The notes under the pieces are model-generated. The model was not told where the DNA came from, made no database searches, and saw nothing but the letters and a program-made list of their open reading frames with translations. From positions 5,024,501 to 5,088,500 of the forward strand of contig NC_056764.1 in assembly GCF_018687715.1 (NCBI RefSeq): a stretch of DNA of 64,000 bases. The letters run 5' to 3'. The translations under genes were made by a program, and so were the position numbers. Positions 20,934 through 33,669 of the stretch are shown piece after piece. This DNA comes from Carya illinoinensis. Lineage: Eukaryota > Streptophyta > Magnoliopsida > Fagales > Juglandaceae. Within the stretch, counting starts at the first letter, position 1. Every line of letters begins with the position of its first letter.

Positions 20934-22309
20934 GAAGCCCTTATTTTGGTCTATAATTTGACTGAACACTTTCTCTCCAATCCCTTAAATCTCTCTTAAA
21001 TCTCACTCTCACTCTATAACATCTTGGTGGGTGAAGTGACATTGAGTTGAAAATTTTCAGATTGATGCCATTTCTGGCCATATTGATTTTAATTTTTAGG
21101 GTTTGCTACAAAGAAGTTATTATTTTTGCACACTCGGCATACCCCTAACATGGAGGTGATGTGGAGTAATTTTTATTAATAAAAAAAAAAAGCCAGAAGT
21201 TATAGCATACAATTTCTGGTCCTTCTTTCTTCTTGTTAGTTGTTCTTCTTCTTACTTATTCTTCAGCCGCATAGCATCATTGAAGATGATGTTTCAGGGT
21301 TTGCGCATTGAACTGGAGTTGCGATTCTTTTTAGACCGACAGAGACAAGTGGTATTGATTAGAGGTTCAAAATGGTTGCAACTGTTGGTTCTTAGAAGGG
21401 ATACCCAAAATCAATTTTTCTTTTAAGAATAAGTTTTGAATCTGCTCTGTATTTGTAGCTATTGTGTGATATGCATCATTTCAATCTGATCTGAGGTGTT
21501 GTGGATTGGGTGGGTGGTTGGAGAATTTTAAACGAGATTTGAACTTCCTGAGTCAGATCTATGGCCCTTTCTCAACCTCTCTAGCTTCTAGTTCTTGATT
21601 TGGTGTCAGAACAGAGCAAATACGAACCTTAAAAGGAGAAAATGGATGGGAACCAGAGAGAAAACAGTAGCATAAATCATAGCACAAGTAACAGAAGAAA
21701 ATGAAAGGAGAAAATACGAAAACCCTAACTGCTTGTCGGAACCTTGAAGGGAAAATGGAAGGGACCTCCATGACCTTGCCGCCGACTGAAGGAGAAAATA
21801 TTGGAATGGTTTATCAGTATTCAGTGGCTTGGCTTGGTGACTGAAGGCTGAGCAATCTTTGACCTTGGTGCTCGCTGATGGAGAAAGGAGGGTTGATGTC
21901 TATTCATTTTCTCTCAATCTCTGAATTTGTTAAATGTTTAGTTTTGATAGAATACCGCAAGTGTTCATGAATCTGTTTTTTATGCATTCTTGCGGTTGCA
22001 TAACAGGAGTTTTAAGTTTGTTTCTTGAGTTTCTTTGAATAATTTTAGAAGGTTTGCTTCCAATTTCTATAAAGATAAATTGAATGCTTTGGGGATTCTG
22101 TGTATTTATTATTATTATTCACTTGGCCATTAGTCGAGACTGAAGTTTTTGTTCACAACTTTCCGGGGAATTTGAGTGATGCTGGCACAAAAATTCATGG
22201 TCTGTTATGTAGTTGTATGCCAAACGTTTGTGTTCTGAAGGTTAACATGGCGTTGGATGGATCTTATCAAATTTGGTTGATCCTCTCCTTGATGTTGAAG
22301 TGTTCAACA

Positions 22310-23719
22310 GATTTAACAGGATTAGGTCTGCATATTTTACTAGCCTGAAAATGTGTGGCATTATGTCGTTCTGAGTCTTCTCCCCTGATACTTACCCAAA
22401 AATAAAGTATCTTCCTCTGTTGCTCATCTTAAACAGCAGTCTAATCATATTTTGAAGTTTGGCCAAGATCTAGGAAATACGACTTGGTGGTGTGTTAAGA
22501 TGAGAATTCTGCACCTCTTAAATTGCACCAAAACATGATTGGTTGGTTCAAACCCTGAATCTTCATCCACAATGGCTTTTGGAGGCTGTTTTAATAGGTG
22601 ATCGGATACTTGATAGAATGGCTGCCCTGTCCAAAGTTATGTATGGTCTGCCAAACTGATTTAAGGTCTAGTGCTGGCTATTTATATTTCAATTATATAA
22701 TCAGAAGGCATTCCAATACGGTCCTATAATCTATTTTTTCTTATAATTTGAGGATCAATTTACTGTTATGACTAAAGTCGTCTCTATGCTACATCCGAAT
22801 CTTTATTTTAGTGAAAAAGTTTATGATATGAACAGTGATTCTCCAAATATAAAGAATTATTATTTCTTCCATAAGTCATTTTTATCAATATTTTATTAAT
22901 TTTAATTAAATTAATTCTTCTTCCAATTATTTACATTTTCTCTCATACCATATTTGTTATAATTTTAACTAATAGTTTTAAAAATAATTTAAATAACTAC
23001 AAAAATATATAATTAAAAAAAACTAATTTTAAACATATTATCATAGCAGAAAAAATAAATAAATAAATTTTTGTTTAAAATATTCACTAGAATAATAGTT
23101 TAAAACATAAGAAGAAATATTGAGTAATTAAGTTTGTAAATTGAAATGAGAGAAAAAAGTAATAAAGAAAGAATAAATAAATATTATTTTAATATAATAG
23201 ATAAATGATAAAGAATGAGATATATGAGGTTTTTTTAAATATGAGTCGAGGCCCTGTTTGGTTATTGAAGTGTATTGAGATCAACTGAACTATTGAAATT
23301 AATTCAGTTTAGTTTAATTTCAAGTTGAGTATAATATTCAAATACGTAACTTTCAAATAAAAAACTCATCTCAATTCAAAACATTTTTACACATGGGACT
23401 TATAAGTTTTTTCAATTCAATATTTCTTTACACGTGGGATTTACCATTTTTTTTAATTTTTTATAAATAAATTTAAACTCATCTTAACATCTAAATATAT
23501 CTAAACTCATATTAGGTGGGTCATACAAAAATCACTTCACAATTTTAACTCACTACTATTAATAAAGAATTTAACTCATTTTAATTTAGTTCAACATCCA
23601 AACGTAACTTAAGATTTAGGAAAAACTTTTAATAAATATAATTTTTAGTTAAATTATAAAAAATTTTATAAAAAATAAGATGTGAATGCTCTCAAAACAT
23701 CCTAATATTCCTTTAAATA
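22310..23719. other. AT-rich intergenic DNA with MITEs
   Basis: No gene is recognised. Contains the family D copy at 23249-23611 and a family E right end (GAATGCTC followed by TCA near 23688-23695) whose left partner I could not fix. The rest is low-complexity. Confidence 0.5.
23249..23611. repeat. MITE family D, long copy
   Basis: The left end GGCCCTGTTTGGTTATTGAA and the right end, read inward, AAGTTACGTTTGGATGTTGA form imperfect inverted repeats typical of the family. The inside is AT-rich and non-coding. Confidence 0.65.
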
Positions 23720-24129
23720 TCTCTTATATATTAAAAGTGAGAATCGGCGTGATACAGTGTTAGAAACAGTATTTAGCTACAGTATTAAAAACAGTAATTT
23801 TTCACTCGTTTTATCCTTCCGTATTATTACATAGTTACTTATTTAACCCTTTATTCTTTCTTTGTATCGGTTTTTATGAGGATGTTTTAGTCTTTAGCAA
23901 GATTGTGTCAGAGATTTTTTTACAGAAGAATTTTAGACCACAGAAATTTTTCATTCGGCTTCGTATTACTCCCGAGCTCTCTCTCTCTCTCTCTCTCAAC
24001 CCAGACCCATTCTCTATTCTACCACTGTACCTCACGACCCTCGATTTTTCTTGATCTTGCTGAAACCCAAATCACCAAAACCGTGAGACCCAGCCCCAAC
24101 ACCTGCGATTTCTTTCATTCTCGACTTCG

Positions 24130-24640
24130 TATGTGGGGGAAGGGTCGAGGTCGGGATGACGTGGAGCTTGGACTCAACGAAGACAGAGCCGGAGGTGATG
24201 TAGCGGTAGAGCGGGACGAAGGCCGTACCATTGGGTGAGGTTAGCATCGTGATGAAGAAAAGGAAGAGAGAAACAATGGAGCCTATCGCCAAGGGGAAAA
24301 TCCATTTCCTCTCTATGGTATGTGGATGCCCTATGTTCATGTAATAGCTCTTCAACCTCTTCATTTTTTTGAAAATTAAATTAAATTTCTATTTTTCTAA
24401 ACGCTTCTCTCTCAAATTTCAGAGATAGGGAGAGAGGTGTTTATAGGGCTATCTTTGATCAGGGGGAAACTGGGAGAGAAAGTTAAGGAAAATGAGCCTC
24501 TGAGAGAGAGAGTTGAGTGGGGACCGTGGAAGGGGGTGGGTTTTGTAGTTATTCCTTCCTTCCCTTTCTCCTATTTGTTTTTTTTTGGGTTCGTATCTTG
24601 TTGTTGGTATCCTTTATATCATGTTCCTCAAATACGTTGG
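24130..24640 (-). pseudogene. Captured 5' end of a GlcAT14 / DUF266 glucuronosyltransferase gene
   Basis: From ATG 24364 the minus strand encodes MKRLKSYYMNIGHPHTIERK, WIFPLAIGSIVSLFLFFITM, then SGSVFVESKLHVIPTSTLPP. I recognise this as the N-terminus of beta-glucuronosyltransferase GlcAT14A-type proteins: a cytosolic tail, Golgi signal anchor and start of the stem. Those enzymes add glucuronate to arabinogalactan proteins. Homology stops near 24130, before the catalytic Branch domain. Upstream (24365-24640) a TATA-like CTATAAACACC and CT-rich leader suggest the promoter and 5' UTR were captured too. It cannot make an active enzyme. Confidence 0.72.
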
Positions 24641-25249
24641 TGAATTGATAGAATAAGCATATTTATTTCTTCTGGATTTGTTTTTCTTTTTATTTCTTTC
24701 CTTTTGATCCGTCAGTTTGTCTGGAAATTGTAAAACAAGCACTCAAATTTTTTTTTTTTTTTTTTTTTTTATGTGTATGAACATTTGAGTTTAAGATTGC
24801 TTCTGGTTTATACTTATCAAAAGAAGATTGCTTCTGGTTTATTTTATATTTTCAGTTTATGGTTTTTGTATTTGTGACAGTTCAGCAATATATGGATTAA
24901 ATTATGCTGAGGTTAGAATTTCTTGGTTCGGAATTTTATAGAAAAACTGGTTATTAGTATATTTTATATCTTATTCCTCTTTACTGGTTATTAGAAAAAC
25001 TGGTTATTCCGCTTTTGTGAATTGGTACATTAAGCATCATAGAAATCAGTTAGTGAGGTTCAACTATTATTTTTATCTTCTTCCTCTTTACTTTTTCGTT
25101 GAAAATTGTTTCTTTTTTGTTGGAAAATGTCAGGATAAGGATTCTAATTTTTGTTTTTACATGTGGTTTAAGATGGCTTCTGGTTGCTCATATTATATTA
25201 TGAGTTTATGGCTTTTGTATCTATGACAGTTTAGCAATGAATTAAATTA

Positions 25250-28160
25250 TGTTGAGGTTTTGCTTTTGTTATTTTATTTTATACTAAACATAGAATGGTT
25301 ATGATAACGAAGATTTCTGTATAATACTTTTGTTTTAAAAGAATACAGCATAAAAGTAGTTTGCATGGTATGGTTTGGGGTTCATGATGCTTTGAGATTT
25401 TTTTATTGTTTATTTTTTTTTTTTTTTGTGTTTCTTTGTCATCGTCTTTTTGCCTTTAGTTAATCTAATTGGTTGGTTTGTTTCTTGCGGGGAATTTACA
25501 TTTTTTGATTTGCAGTTGATGATGCTATGAGGTTTGTACGTCTCTTTCAGTTTCTTTTCTCGGTTTTAATATGCATATTTTTTTATTTCATTCCTATTTT
25601 TGGATTTTTAGATTTTATTATTAATATGTTTAATTCAGTTTATATATTGTTGGATTTTCATTTCCAGCTTTTTGAAAAAAAACAGATGCTTTTATTTTTT
25701 TTGTTTGAAATGTTTAGGTTTGTCATTTGTATTTATTTTAGTTTGTATGTTTTTTAAGAATTTTAATTCATTTTTTTGTTTAAGATGTTTAGGATTTTTA
25801 TTTCTATTTATTTTGGTTGAGAATTTGATTCAATAAATATTCCGCTTTTTAGAAATTCTGTAAGAGTTAAATCTTTCTGGATCATCAGAATATGCAGATT
25901 CATTTCTTTTCTTTGAATAGCGAAAATAGCAATTTCGTTTGGAGTGTTCAGTCTAAGGAGGAGGCAATAGGCTTTTATTAAAAATAAAGATACGTGTTTC
26001 GTTAATTAAAAACTGGTTTAAAATGTTTGGAAAAATCTAGGTATTAAAAAAAAGATGAGTTTTGATTCAGTAAAACTCAAGACTTTTGTTAAAAATAAAG
26101 ATATTCTTTGAAAGAATACACCTCCTTGTGGGAGACTTAAAGGTGGCTTGCGTGCCACATCTTTTCAATATATCATATTTATTTATTTTAGTAGTTTTAT
26201 ATTTCTGATGTTCTGAACAGCTATAAACTGTATAATCTTGTTTGCCAGCAAGTCAGAAACTGGCTTGCCCACCACTCCATGCAAGCTGGAACTCCTCAAG
26301 GATGCGCTGGGTATAATCTATTATTGTTGTAGGAGACAACTTGTTATGTTCTAATTTCCCATATTTTGGCATGACAGATGACACCAATCTTGTTTCTCCA
26401 TTTTCCTTGTTGCTGTTGGTGTGGGGTTGTTTTGCACCCTGTTTATGTCGTTTTATGTGATGCAATGTCTAATTTTTTTTTGTTCCAACTTCAATTAAGC
26501 TTGCTCTGAACAAATTTGGCAAATCTACAAATAGAATGAACTTCCATCCCTTTATGTTGTATTGGAAACTAATCTTTTGATATAAAAGAGTCAATGGCAG
26601 TGCACTGTGGGTAGGTTTAGCTTTTGTTCCTATGGGTTTTATTGATGTTTGTCGAATATGTTTCTCAAATTTTTTGGCTTTGTCTAGAATGATTAGTCTT
26701 CACCTTTATATATAGATCTTATATGATGGTTCTTAATCACACATTTTAACTACCATAAACAACCATCTAGGATACAATGGAGTGAAGAGATTGAGTGCAA
26801 GGAGGATTTCCTGGTTGAAACTCACGGACAAGGAGGATGCTTTTCATACCCCTGTTTGGGAATGATTGATTAAGTGCCTCTCATAATTTTTAGAACAGTA
26901 CTGTTCAAGGATGTCTCTTAATTACAAACTGGCAGACATCTTCATCTCCAAATAAACTCATCCATACCATGATTGAGTGCAGATGTAGAAACTATATAGC
27001 TATAAAAACTTAGTACTACTTGAGATCACAAGGCCACTTCATCACACAGTTTCTTTAAAAATACTAGATTAGGATGTAAGCTACTTCATCACAGTGATCA
27101 CACAGATTCTTTAAAATTAATTATTTAAAAAACTGATTTTAAATAATTTATTCAAGTGCAGGATTTCACAAGTGGGCTAACTTCATAAATAAGATTGGAG
27201 TGCTCTTCCATAAATTAATAAATCAAACATCTATTTAATTGGATCAAATATATATAATCCATTGCAATCATCTTATTCACTTTCTGATTTCTGTTTCAGG
27301 TGCTTCAGGGATCTTCATGCAATAGCAACAAATAGAGAGAATATATTGTGTTCTCTTTAGGGATGAGAAGACTTCTGAAGATGAAACCTATTGAAATAGT
27401 TTAGCAATGGGTTAAATTATGTTGAGGTTAATTTTATTTTTTTTTTAAGAAATTTTATTCTCTTGAACAGCATGAAAGTATTAGAAGGCAATAAGAAGAG
27501 GAAAAAAGTTAAATATTTTTCTATTTTTATTTTGTTATTTTATTTTATACCAAAAATTGAAAGGTTCTTTTATTGAGAATTCTATATGGTACTTTTGTTA
27601 AAGAAAATACAGAACAAAAGTAATTTCCACTGTATGGTTTGGGGTTGATGATGCTTTGAGTTTTTTTTTTTTTGGTTGGCATGTCATCATTTTTTTTCCT
27701 TTAATTAATCTGATTTATTGGTTTGTTTCCTGCAGGAAATCTGCACTTTTTGGTAGGGAATATGCACTTTTTGGTTTCGAGTTGATGGTGCTTTGAGGTT
27801 TGTATGTGTTTTAGATTTTTCCTGGTTAAATTCTGTTGAGGTTAAAATTTTTTTGTTAGTTAAGTATTTTTCTATTGTTATTTTGTTATTTTATTTTATG
27901 CAAAAAACTGAAAAGTTCTTTTAATGGAGAATTCTGTAAAGTATTTTTAAGAAAATACAGCACATAAGTAACTTGCACTATATGGTTTGGGTTGATGATG
28001 CTTTGAGGTCTTTTTTTTTTTTTTGTTTTGCATGTCATCGTTTTTTTTTCCTTTAGTTATTCTGATTTTTTTGTTTGTTTCTTGGCCGGGAATTTGCACT
28101 TTTTGGTAGGTAATGCAGTTTTTTGTTTGGAGTTGATGGTGCTTTTAGGTTTGTATGTCT
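25250..28160 (+). repeat. Internal repeats of the Helitron
   Basis: A block with GGTTTGGGGTTGATGATGCT, a T-run, GTTTGTTTCCTGCAGG-like sequence and GCACTTTTTGGTAG recurs at about 25330-25550, 27600-27800 and 27950-28160. Each is preceded by TGGAGAATTCTGTA-like sequence and an AAAATACAGCA-like segment. The copies are diverged, pointing to repeated internal duplication. Confidence 0.6.
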
Positions 28161-28442
28161 TTCAGATATTTTGTTTGCAATTGATACAATAAGCATCGTA
28201 GATATCAATTAGTGTGATTCAACTACTAATTTTATCTTCTTGCTCTTTACTGTTTTGCTCAAAATTGGTTTTTTTTATTGGAAAATGGCAGAACAAGGAT
28301 TCTAATTTTTTTAAATAAACAGTTGTTGTGGTAAAGTGCAATGTAATATAACAATTTATTTATACTAAAAGCTGGAATATGAGCACACCAATACATGGAC
28401 CTGAATTTAACTGCATAAATAATCATTAGTCTCTCATAACTG

Positions 28443-28443
<1 letters not shown>

Positions 28444-28497
<54 letters not shown>
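28444..28497. repeat. (CT)n microsatellite
   Basis: About 27 uninterrupted CT units inside the candidate Helitron. Confidence 0.95.
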
Positions 28498-28501
<4 letters not shown>

Positions 28502-29035
28502 GGACTTTCCCTTGGTTTGCAAATCAACTCCTTTTGCAGGACTTGGTGATTCAGATGAGTAGTTCTATTCTTATAACAATTTGTTTGTTTCGTGGAGTTT
28601 GTGTATGTTGTAGATGAACCTTTGTAGAAGCTTTATTTTGTATGCAGAAAACTTTCTATTTCGTTTGGAATATAAATTTTTCACTTCGGGGTGGAGGTTC
28701 TGTTGGATGTTCCATGATTTATTCAGTTTCCGTCAAGTACAGCTTTTACCATTTGTAACATTCCCATTTATATATATGGTAGATATATAAGTTTGTGTTG
28801 TGGAGGTGAATTGTTATTGTGGTGGATGGTATATATATGGGTTCTAAAGTGGTAGGAAATTTCTATATATCTCTCTCCCTCTCTCTTACTCAGTTACTCG
28901 CCGAAGCAAGAAAATGCTAATGCCAAAAAGAAACTAATTAAAAACGAGAAGGATATGTTATGTTTTCAGTCACATTCTATTATCTATATCTAATTGATTT
29001 CATTTTTTATTACTTTTTCCGGCTACCATTATGCA

Positions 29036-29150
29036 GGTTTACGAGGGAACAAGTTGAACAACTTGACAAGAACAAGCAATGGTCCAGGGCACTTGATGGT
29101 TCTGATTACCTCCCAAGAATGGTACCTATCTTTGGGTAAGATAATTATAC
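29036..29150 (+). pseudogene. Exon-like open stretch of unknown origin inside the Helitron
   Basis: After a TGCAG acceptor-like site the plus strand reads FTREQVEQLDKNKQWSRALD then GSDYLPRM, ending near a GGTAAG donor-like site. The charged composition and splice-like borders look like a captured coding exon. I do not recognise the parent gene. Confidence 0.4.
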
Positions 29151-31125
29151 TTCTCCTGATCAAAGTTTCGTGGCCATGGATCTGTAAATGCTTGATTATT
29201 TGCGCGGGCTTGTTTAATCGAAATGAATGATCATTTGATTTTTAGTTTCCTTTTGTAGGTTTTGTATACAATCTTGTTGCTTTATTTTGCAATAATTAAA
29301 TTCTTATTGACTTTTGGCGTGGTTTTGCTGATTGAAGATATTTTTTGAACTTCTAATTGTAAATAATTTGTAGCTAGCTATTTCACGGAGTTCAATTAAA
29401 TGGTAACATTGTCTGTGTGTGGATTATAAACACTCTACTATCCAAAGCGAAAGTAGCTTTGATTTTTGCTATGATAAAAGATGATTTTTTTTTTTTTCTT
29501 TTTGGTGGCAAACTACAACGCTTCTGTGCATTTTTAGCTAATAATCTGGAATGAGATGCTCTAAAATGTAAAATGGTCATGAGGGAGCAGCCAAGTTCCA
29601 AAACAGCTTCGGTAATAATGGTTATACTGTCTTTCATTATTGCTGCTATGGAGGGCATTGTTTTTTTTTTTTTTTCATTTCTTGCTTTTGAAGAACTTAA
29701 AGAAAAGCCTGCTGTGGAGAGCATTGTTTTTTAATTGGAAGAATGGTCTTTGAGGCTGTGGGTGTGTGTGTCTTGCCACACTACCTATTCAGTTTGACAA
29801 CCCGTTTTTACTATTTTGGTGTAGAAGGTAGGAAGTTTTCTGGTCATCTCAGAAGTAACAATTTGAGGTCATATTCTTGTCTTTGGTCTACCAAGGCAGT
29901 GATAATATTTCTGGGTTGATTCTGGTGAATATTGCTTCCTTGGTGACTTGTGGCCTGCAGTTGCTGACAAGGAACTACTTGTCAAAGCAAAAAAAAAGAA
30001 AAAACAAAAACTATGGGGCAATCCTTGCTACTTCTGGTTTGAGATGCAATTTTTTGTGTATGTATCTTATTTCTCATTTTCATACTCACTTGGACAATCT
30101 CCCTTTTGAGCACCTTCATAAAAGAATCAAAACTGAAGTCAGTGTTCTTAATTATAAATAGTCACACGAAGCAAACTTTTTGTTGATTTTCTTTTGAGTC
30201 TAGCCTCGGGCCCATTTCAGAGAACCAGTTAGATAAGCAGCTTTAGCTGAGCTAACATTCTTCATAGATGTGATTTCAGATATAGGTTTTATTGTTTTAC
30301 TTGGTTAATAATGTTAGGAATGATTCTATTCTTTTATATGGAGAATGTTTATTCTTTTAATGGAGAATTCTGTATGGTACTTTTGTTCAAGAAACATGTA
30401 CATGTACATGCAGTGTAATTAATTGTTTGTGGACATGATCAAGTGATGGGTTGCAGCTGTTCATGTTGTGGTTGCAGCTGTTTTGAACTCAGGTGACAAG
30501 TTGGTATTTGGAGCAAACCATGCTTATGTATCCTTTTATTTAGGTTTTGGGTGTTTACTTCAATTAGTTCTATGGTGTTGAATCTGGGTTAGAGCATGAG
30601 GAGAGCAGTTTAATAAATGGGTTTAAATTTTTGTTTCTTTGCATGTCATGGTTTTCTGCAGCATTGGGTTTATTTTTACACATATTTCCTTCTAAGACCC
30701 TCATTTCTTGGTTTCTTTTAATTTTAATTTTTGGGGTGTCTACGAGTGGGACGTGAAGAAAACCCTCAGTTGATCTCCATTGCAGTAGATATCCGTCACT
30801 GGTTGCATATAGGGGCTAACCTAGAGAAATTACGTTAAGGAATAAAGTCTCCTTTGATTTCTGGCGGAGCTTGACTGGTACATCTTCAATGTGTTCAATT
30901 GAAATTAAAATATGGGCCTACTCTGCAGCAGAAACCGTCATTTCAGAGGAGTAGAGGCTGAAGAGAATGCGCACACGTAAGTTCTCTCTTTTTTTTTTTA
31001 TTTTTTTTATTTGATTTTTTATGTTTGGTAAAAGACATCCTTGGTTATGCCCATGTATGGAATAATTGTAGAGCAACTTTATGTGGCATATAGCTTTATC
31101 TTTCTTTTCAATGTGTGTCTTGCGG

Positions 31126-31198
31126 GATGCAAAAATTGAAAGGAGAATTGAGGAAGAAACAAAAGCTGAAAAGCATATCCAGAAACTTCTATTACTTG
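31126..31198 (+). pseudogene. Captured exon of a G-protein alpha subunit (GPA1) gene
   Basis: The reading DAKIERRIEEETKAEKHIQK followed by LLLLG ends at a GT donor-like site (31199). I recognise this as the GPA1 helix directly before the P-loop, whose GESGKS starts in the next exon. The P-loop exon is not found downstream, so only this exon was captured. Flanks are non-coding. Confidence 0.8.
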
Positions 31199-33439
31199 GT
31201 ACACGTAACTTAGACAGTAACACTGGTTACTATTTTTTTGTTTGTATCCACCAAAATTATCTACTTGTTAATTGAAGCTCATGAGGAAAAAAAAAAAAAA
31301 AAAGGATCCTATTTTAATGATCGAAGACAGCACAGGGCCTTGTACATGGTTCTGGTGGTGGTGCTTTGCAAAAACTAGACAGAAATAACAAATGTGATTT
31401 TTTATAGAATTTGTTTGTTCTTAAATGTTGTTTTTATTTTTATTTTTTGGTACATATGGCTTTAAGATGAGTTTTGGGAAATTAAATTTTTTCTTTATTT
31501 TATAAAGGACCAGTTTTTCTCTTTTGTGGGATTCCCATCTGACTGTTGGTATCCTTTAATAGATTCTGCAAGTTTGGCTTATACACACATCGTTATATAA
31601 GTTACTTTACAAAAATGCTTTCAATTTAAAACATAGTTGTATGAATGGTTGTAAAAATGTCGAATGTCTATTATTTTCCTAACTTTCATATATCCAACCG
31701 TTGCCATAGGCTATTACCTTTAGTCCTGGATAATCTTTTGTATGTCTGCCCTTAGCTGGACAATCATCAATGTTAACTTTCACTTGTGAATGGTTCTACC
31801 AGTACTTGATTTTGTTCGTTTCTCTTAAAGGCATGCTTGAGTATAGTTGGTTTATTAGGTTTGAAGTAATGATAGCTACTCCAACACTCCAAATACTTGA
31901 TATTGCTACATCCATTAGCGATCATTTCTGGATGTTTTATAGCTATAATTCATTAAGAAATCCAGGGAAAATGGTTGAAAACTTGAAGAACCAGAGAGAG
32001 AAGAACTTGCTGCTGTCTGTTACAGTTTTTGCTGGTCTGTTTCAATTTTCTGTTCTATTTTGGATTTCTGTTGCCCATTTTTTGTGTGATTTTGTGTGGC
32101 TTCTCTGACTTGCAGCTTCCATTGAAAAGAAAAGAAGAAAACCATGAAGAAATCTGGAAGTTTGGACTCTCGTTGGACTGGAAAAGAAGTGAAAGAGCAG
32201 CAAAGGAAATTGAGTGTTAACTAGACAAAAGACATGTTGCTTTTGTAGCCTTCTAAAGCAAAAAAAGGATTACTTATAGAAGAAAGGAAATTGAGTTTAT
32301 AATTTTAATTGTTGAGAAGTTTATGTGGTTTGTTCACTGCTGTCAAAACATTGTATTTTTTTCCCCTTTTAGGATTAATTAACTTGGTATGTGTGTACTG
32401 TTGAAAAAATAGAATACGTTGCTGAAAACTGTGTTTTTCAATGTATTTGTTTGTCTACAGCTGTTGGTATTTATACGTGATGTAAAGGAATAAAAACAAT
32501 TGAGTTGGTTACAAATCACCGTAGACATCAATAACAAATTTGTCTACTGTTAGCTTTTAGAACTTGTACTCGATTGTGCTGTGCTCTGCTGTTGAGTGGT
32601 ACCCGTGATACCCTTTTGTTGTAAATCATGATCACTCTGTAATTGTCCTTCCATTATTTGCTGTAGTGTCATGCGGAGTGCCCTCATTCTGTTTGTGAAA
32701 AGGTGGCATAGAGTCTGTTATTTCATTATGTACTACTAATAATGTATTTAGCATATCATTTTTACAGGTTGAGGGTGTTAAGCTCAATGTAAATTCTATA
32801 CTCCACTTGAATTATTAGAGTGTTTTCCCAATGTTAAATTTTTGATTAGGATCAATTTTTTATCAAAAATATTAGTTTTTTCTAAAATAACCAATTGACC
32901 TAACTAAGCAAACGCGCATCGCATGTTGCACCTCAACTAGTATATATATATATATCAATATTTCTTGTGACCAGGTCAATACTGAGGTTAAATTTTTGAA
33001 TTTGACAATGATAGATGGTGATGCAATAAAAGAATATATAAATTCAGAGAATATTACCTAAAAGAGAAATATTATCTTTCAGTGTAATATGTTATATAAA
33101 GTCATGTATTATGTAAAGATGTCGTGCATATTTTTTAGAAAATGGTATATTCCATTATTAAAAATTAATTTTTTTCGTGTTTATTTTATTTGCTATTTTT
33201 TTAAATGAGTATAATGTATTTATGCATTCTATGATTATAAATATTATTTTTTAAAAATGATATTTACATACAGTCTCTATTTGGAGACTACTCATATAAG
33301 CCTATACAATTATGTTTAAAAAAAATTTAAATTACAATAATATCTTTTTAAAAATGATATTTTTTTTCATCTTATCCTCGTCTATCAATGTGACTACACA
33401 CAATCCCCTATTCAGGACTATAAATAAAATTTTTTTTTT

Positions 33440-33667
33440 TTTTATCAAACTTATCAAAGAAATTATCCCATTTCATATCTTCTAATCATTAATTATTTTT
33501 CAAATTTTCATATAAAATAAAATAAACAATTCAACTTTTTAAAAATTTAAAACAAAAATAATATTAAAAATATATATTCTAATAATATTTTATTCAATTT
33601 TTAATTTTTATTTCAACTAATCTCATCTTATCTTATCTCACATCATCTATAAAAACAAATTAGGCCT
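33440..33667. repeat. MITE family D copy
   Basis: Matches the 9299 and 37389 copies in its core (AATTTTCATATAAAATAAAA followed by TAAACAATTCAACTTTTT) and in the terminal CTCATCTTATC repeats, ending AAATTAGGCCTA. The left end is uncertain. Confidence 0.6.
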
Positions 33668-33669
33668 AG

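Larger units (their letters stand above)
19580..22300 (+). repeat. Large direct duplication (units A and B) of non-coding DNA
   Basis: Unit A (about 19580-20530) and unit B (about 20713-22300) align segment by segment. First comes the snoRNA-like unit, then GGAGTTTTAAGTTTGTTTCT followed by TTGAATAATT, then a block with TTCCGGGGAATTT and TTGGTTGATCCTCTCCTTGA. Unit A is interrupted by the family B MITE at 20168-20330. Unit B carries about 800 extra bp (about 21098-21895) with a CT/GA-rich segment. No protein-coding homology is seen in either. Confidence 0.75.
23720..32940 (+). mobile_element. Candidate 9.2-kb non-autonomous Helitron
   Basis: The 5' end TCTCTTATATATTAAAAG is preceded by A (23719). 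The 3' end is CTAG (32937-32940) followed by T (32941), so the insertion point is between A and T as for Helitrons. About 10 nt before CTAG is a short imperfect hairpin (ACGCG-CATCG-CATGT, about 32911-32925). There are no terminal inverted repeats or target duplication. I see no Rep/helicase gene, so it would be mobilised by another element. The inside holds pieces of unrelated genes (24.13-24.36 kb and 31.13-31.20 kb), splice-like borders, T-rich tracts and internal repeats. Both ends were chosen by eye; nested elements could alter this. Confidence 0.65.

Noticed and set aside
22140..22250. A possible further C/D-like RNA (GTGATGC ... CTGA) in unit B
   Set aside because: The C box is poor, and the matching position in unit A reads GTGAATGC, so the box is not conserved.
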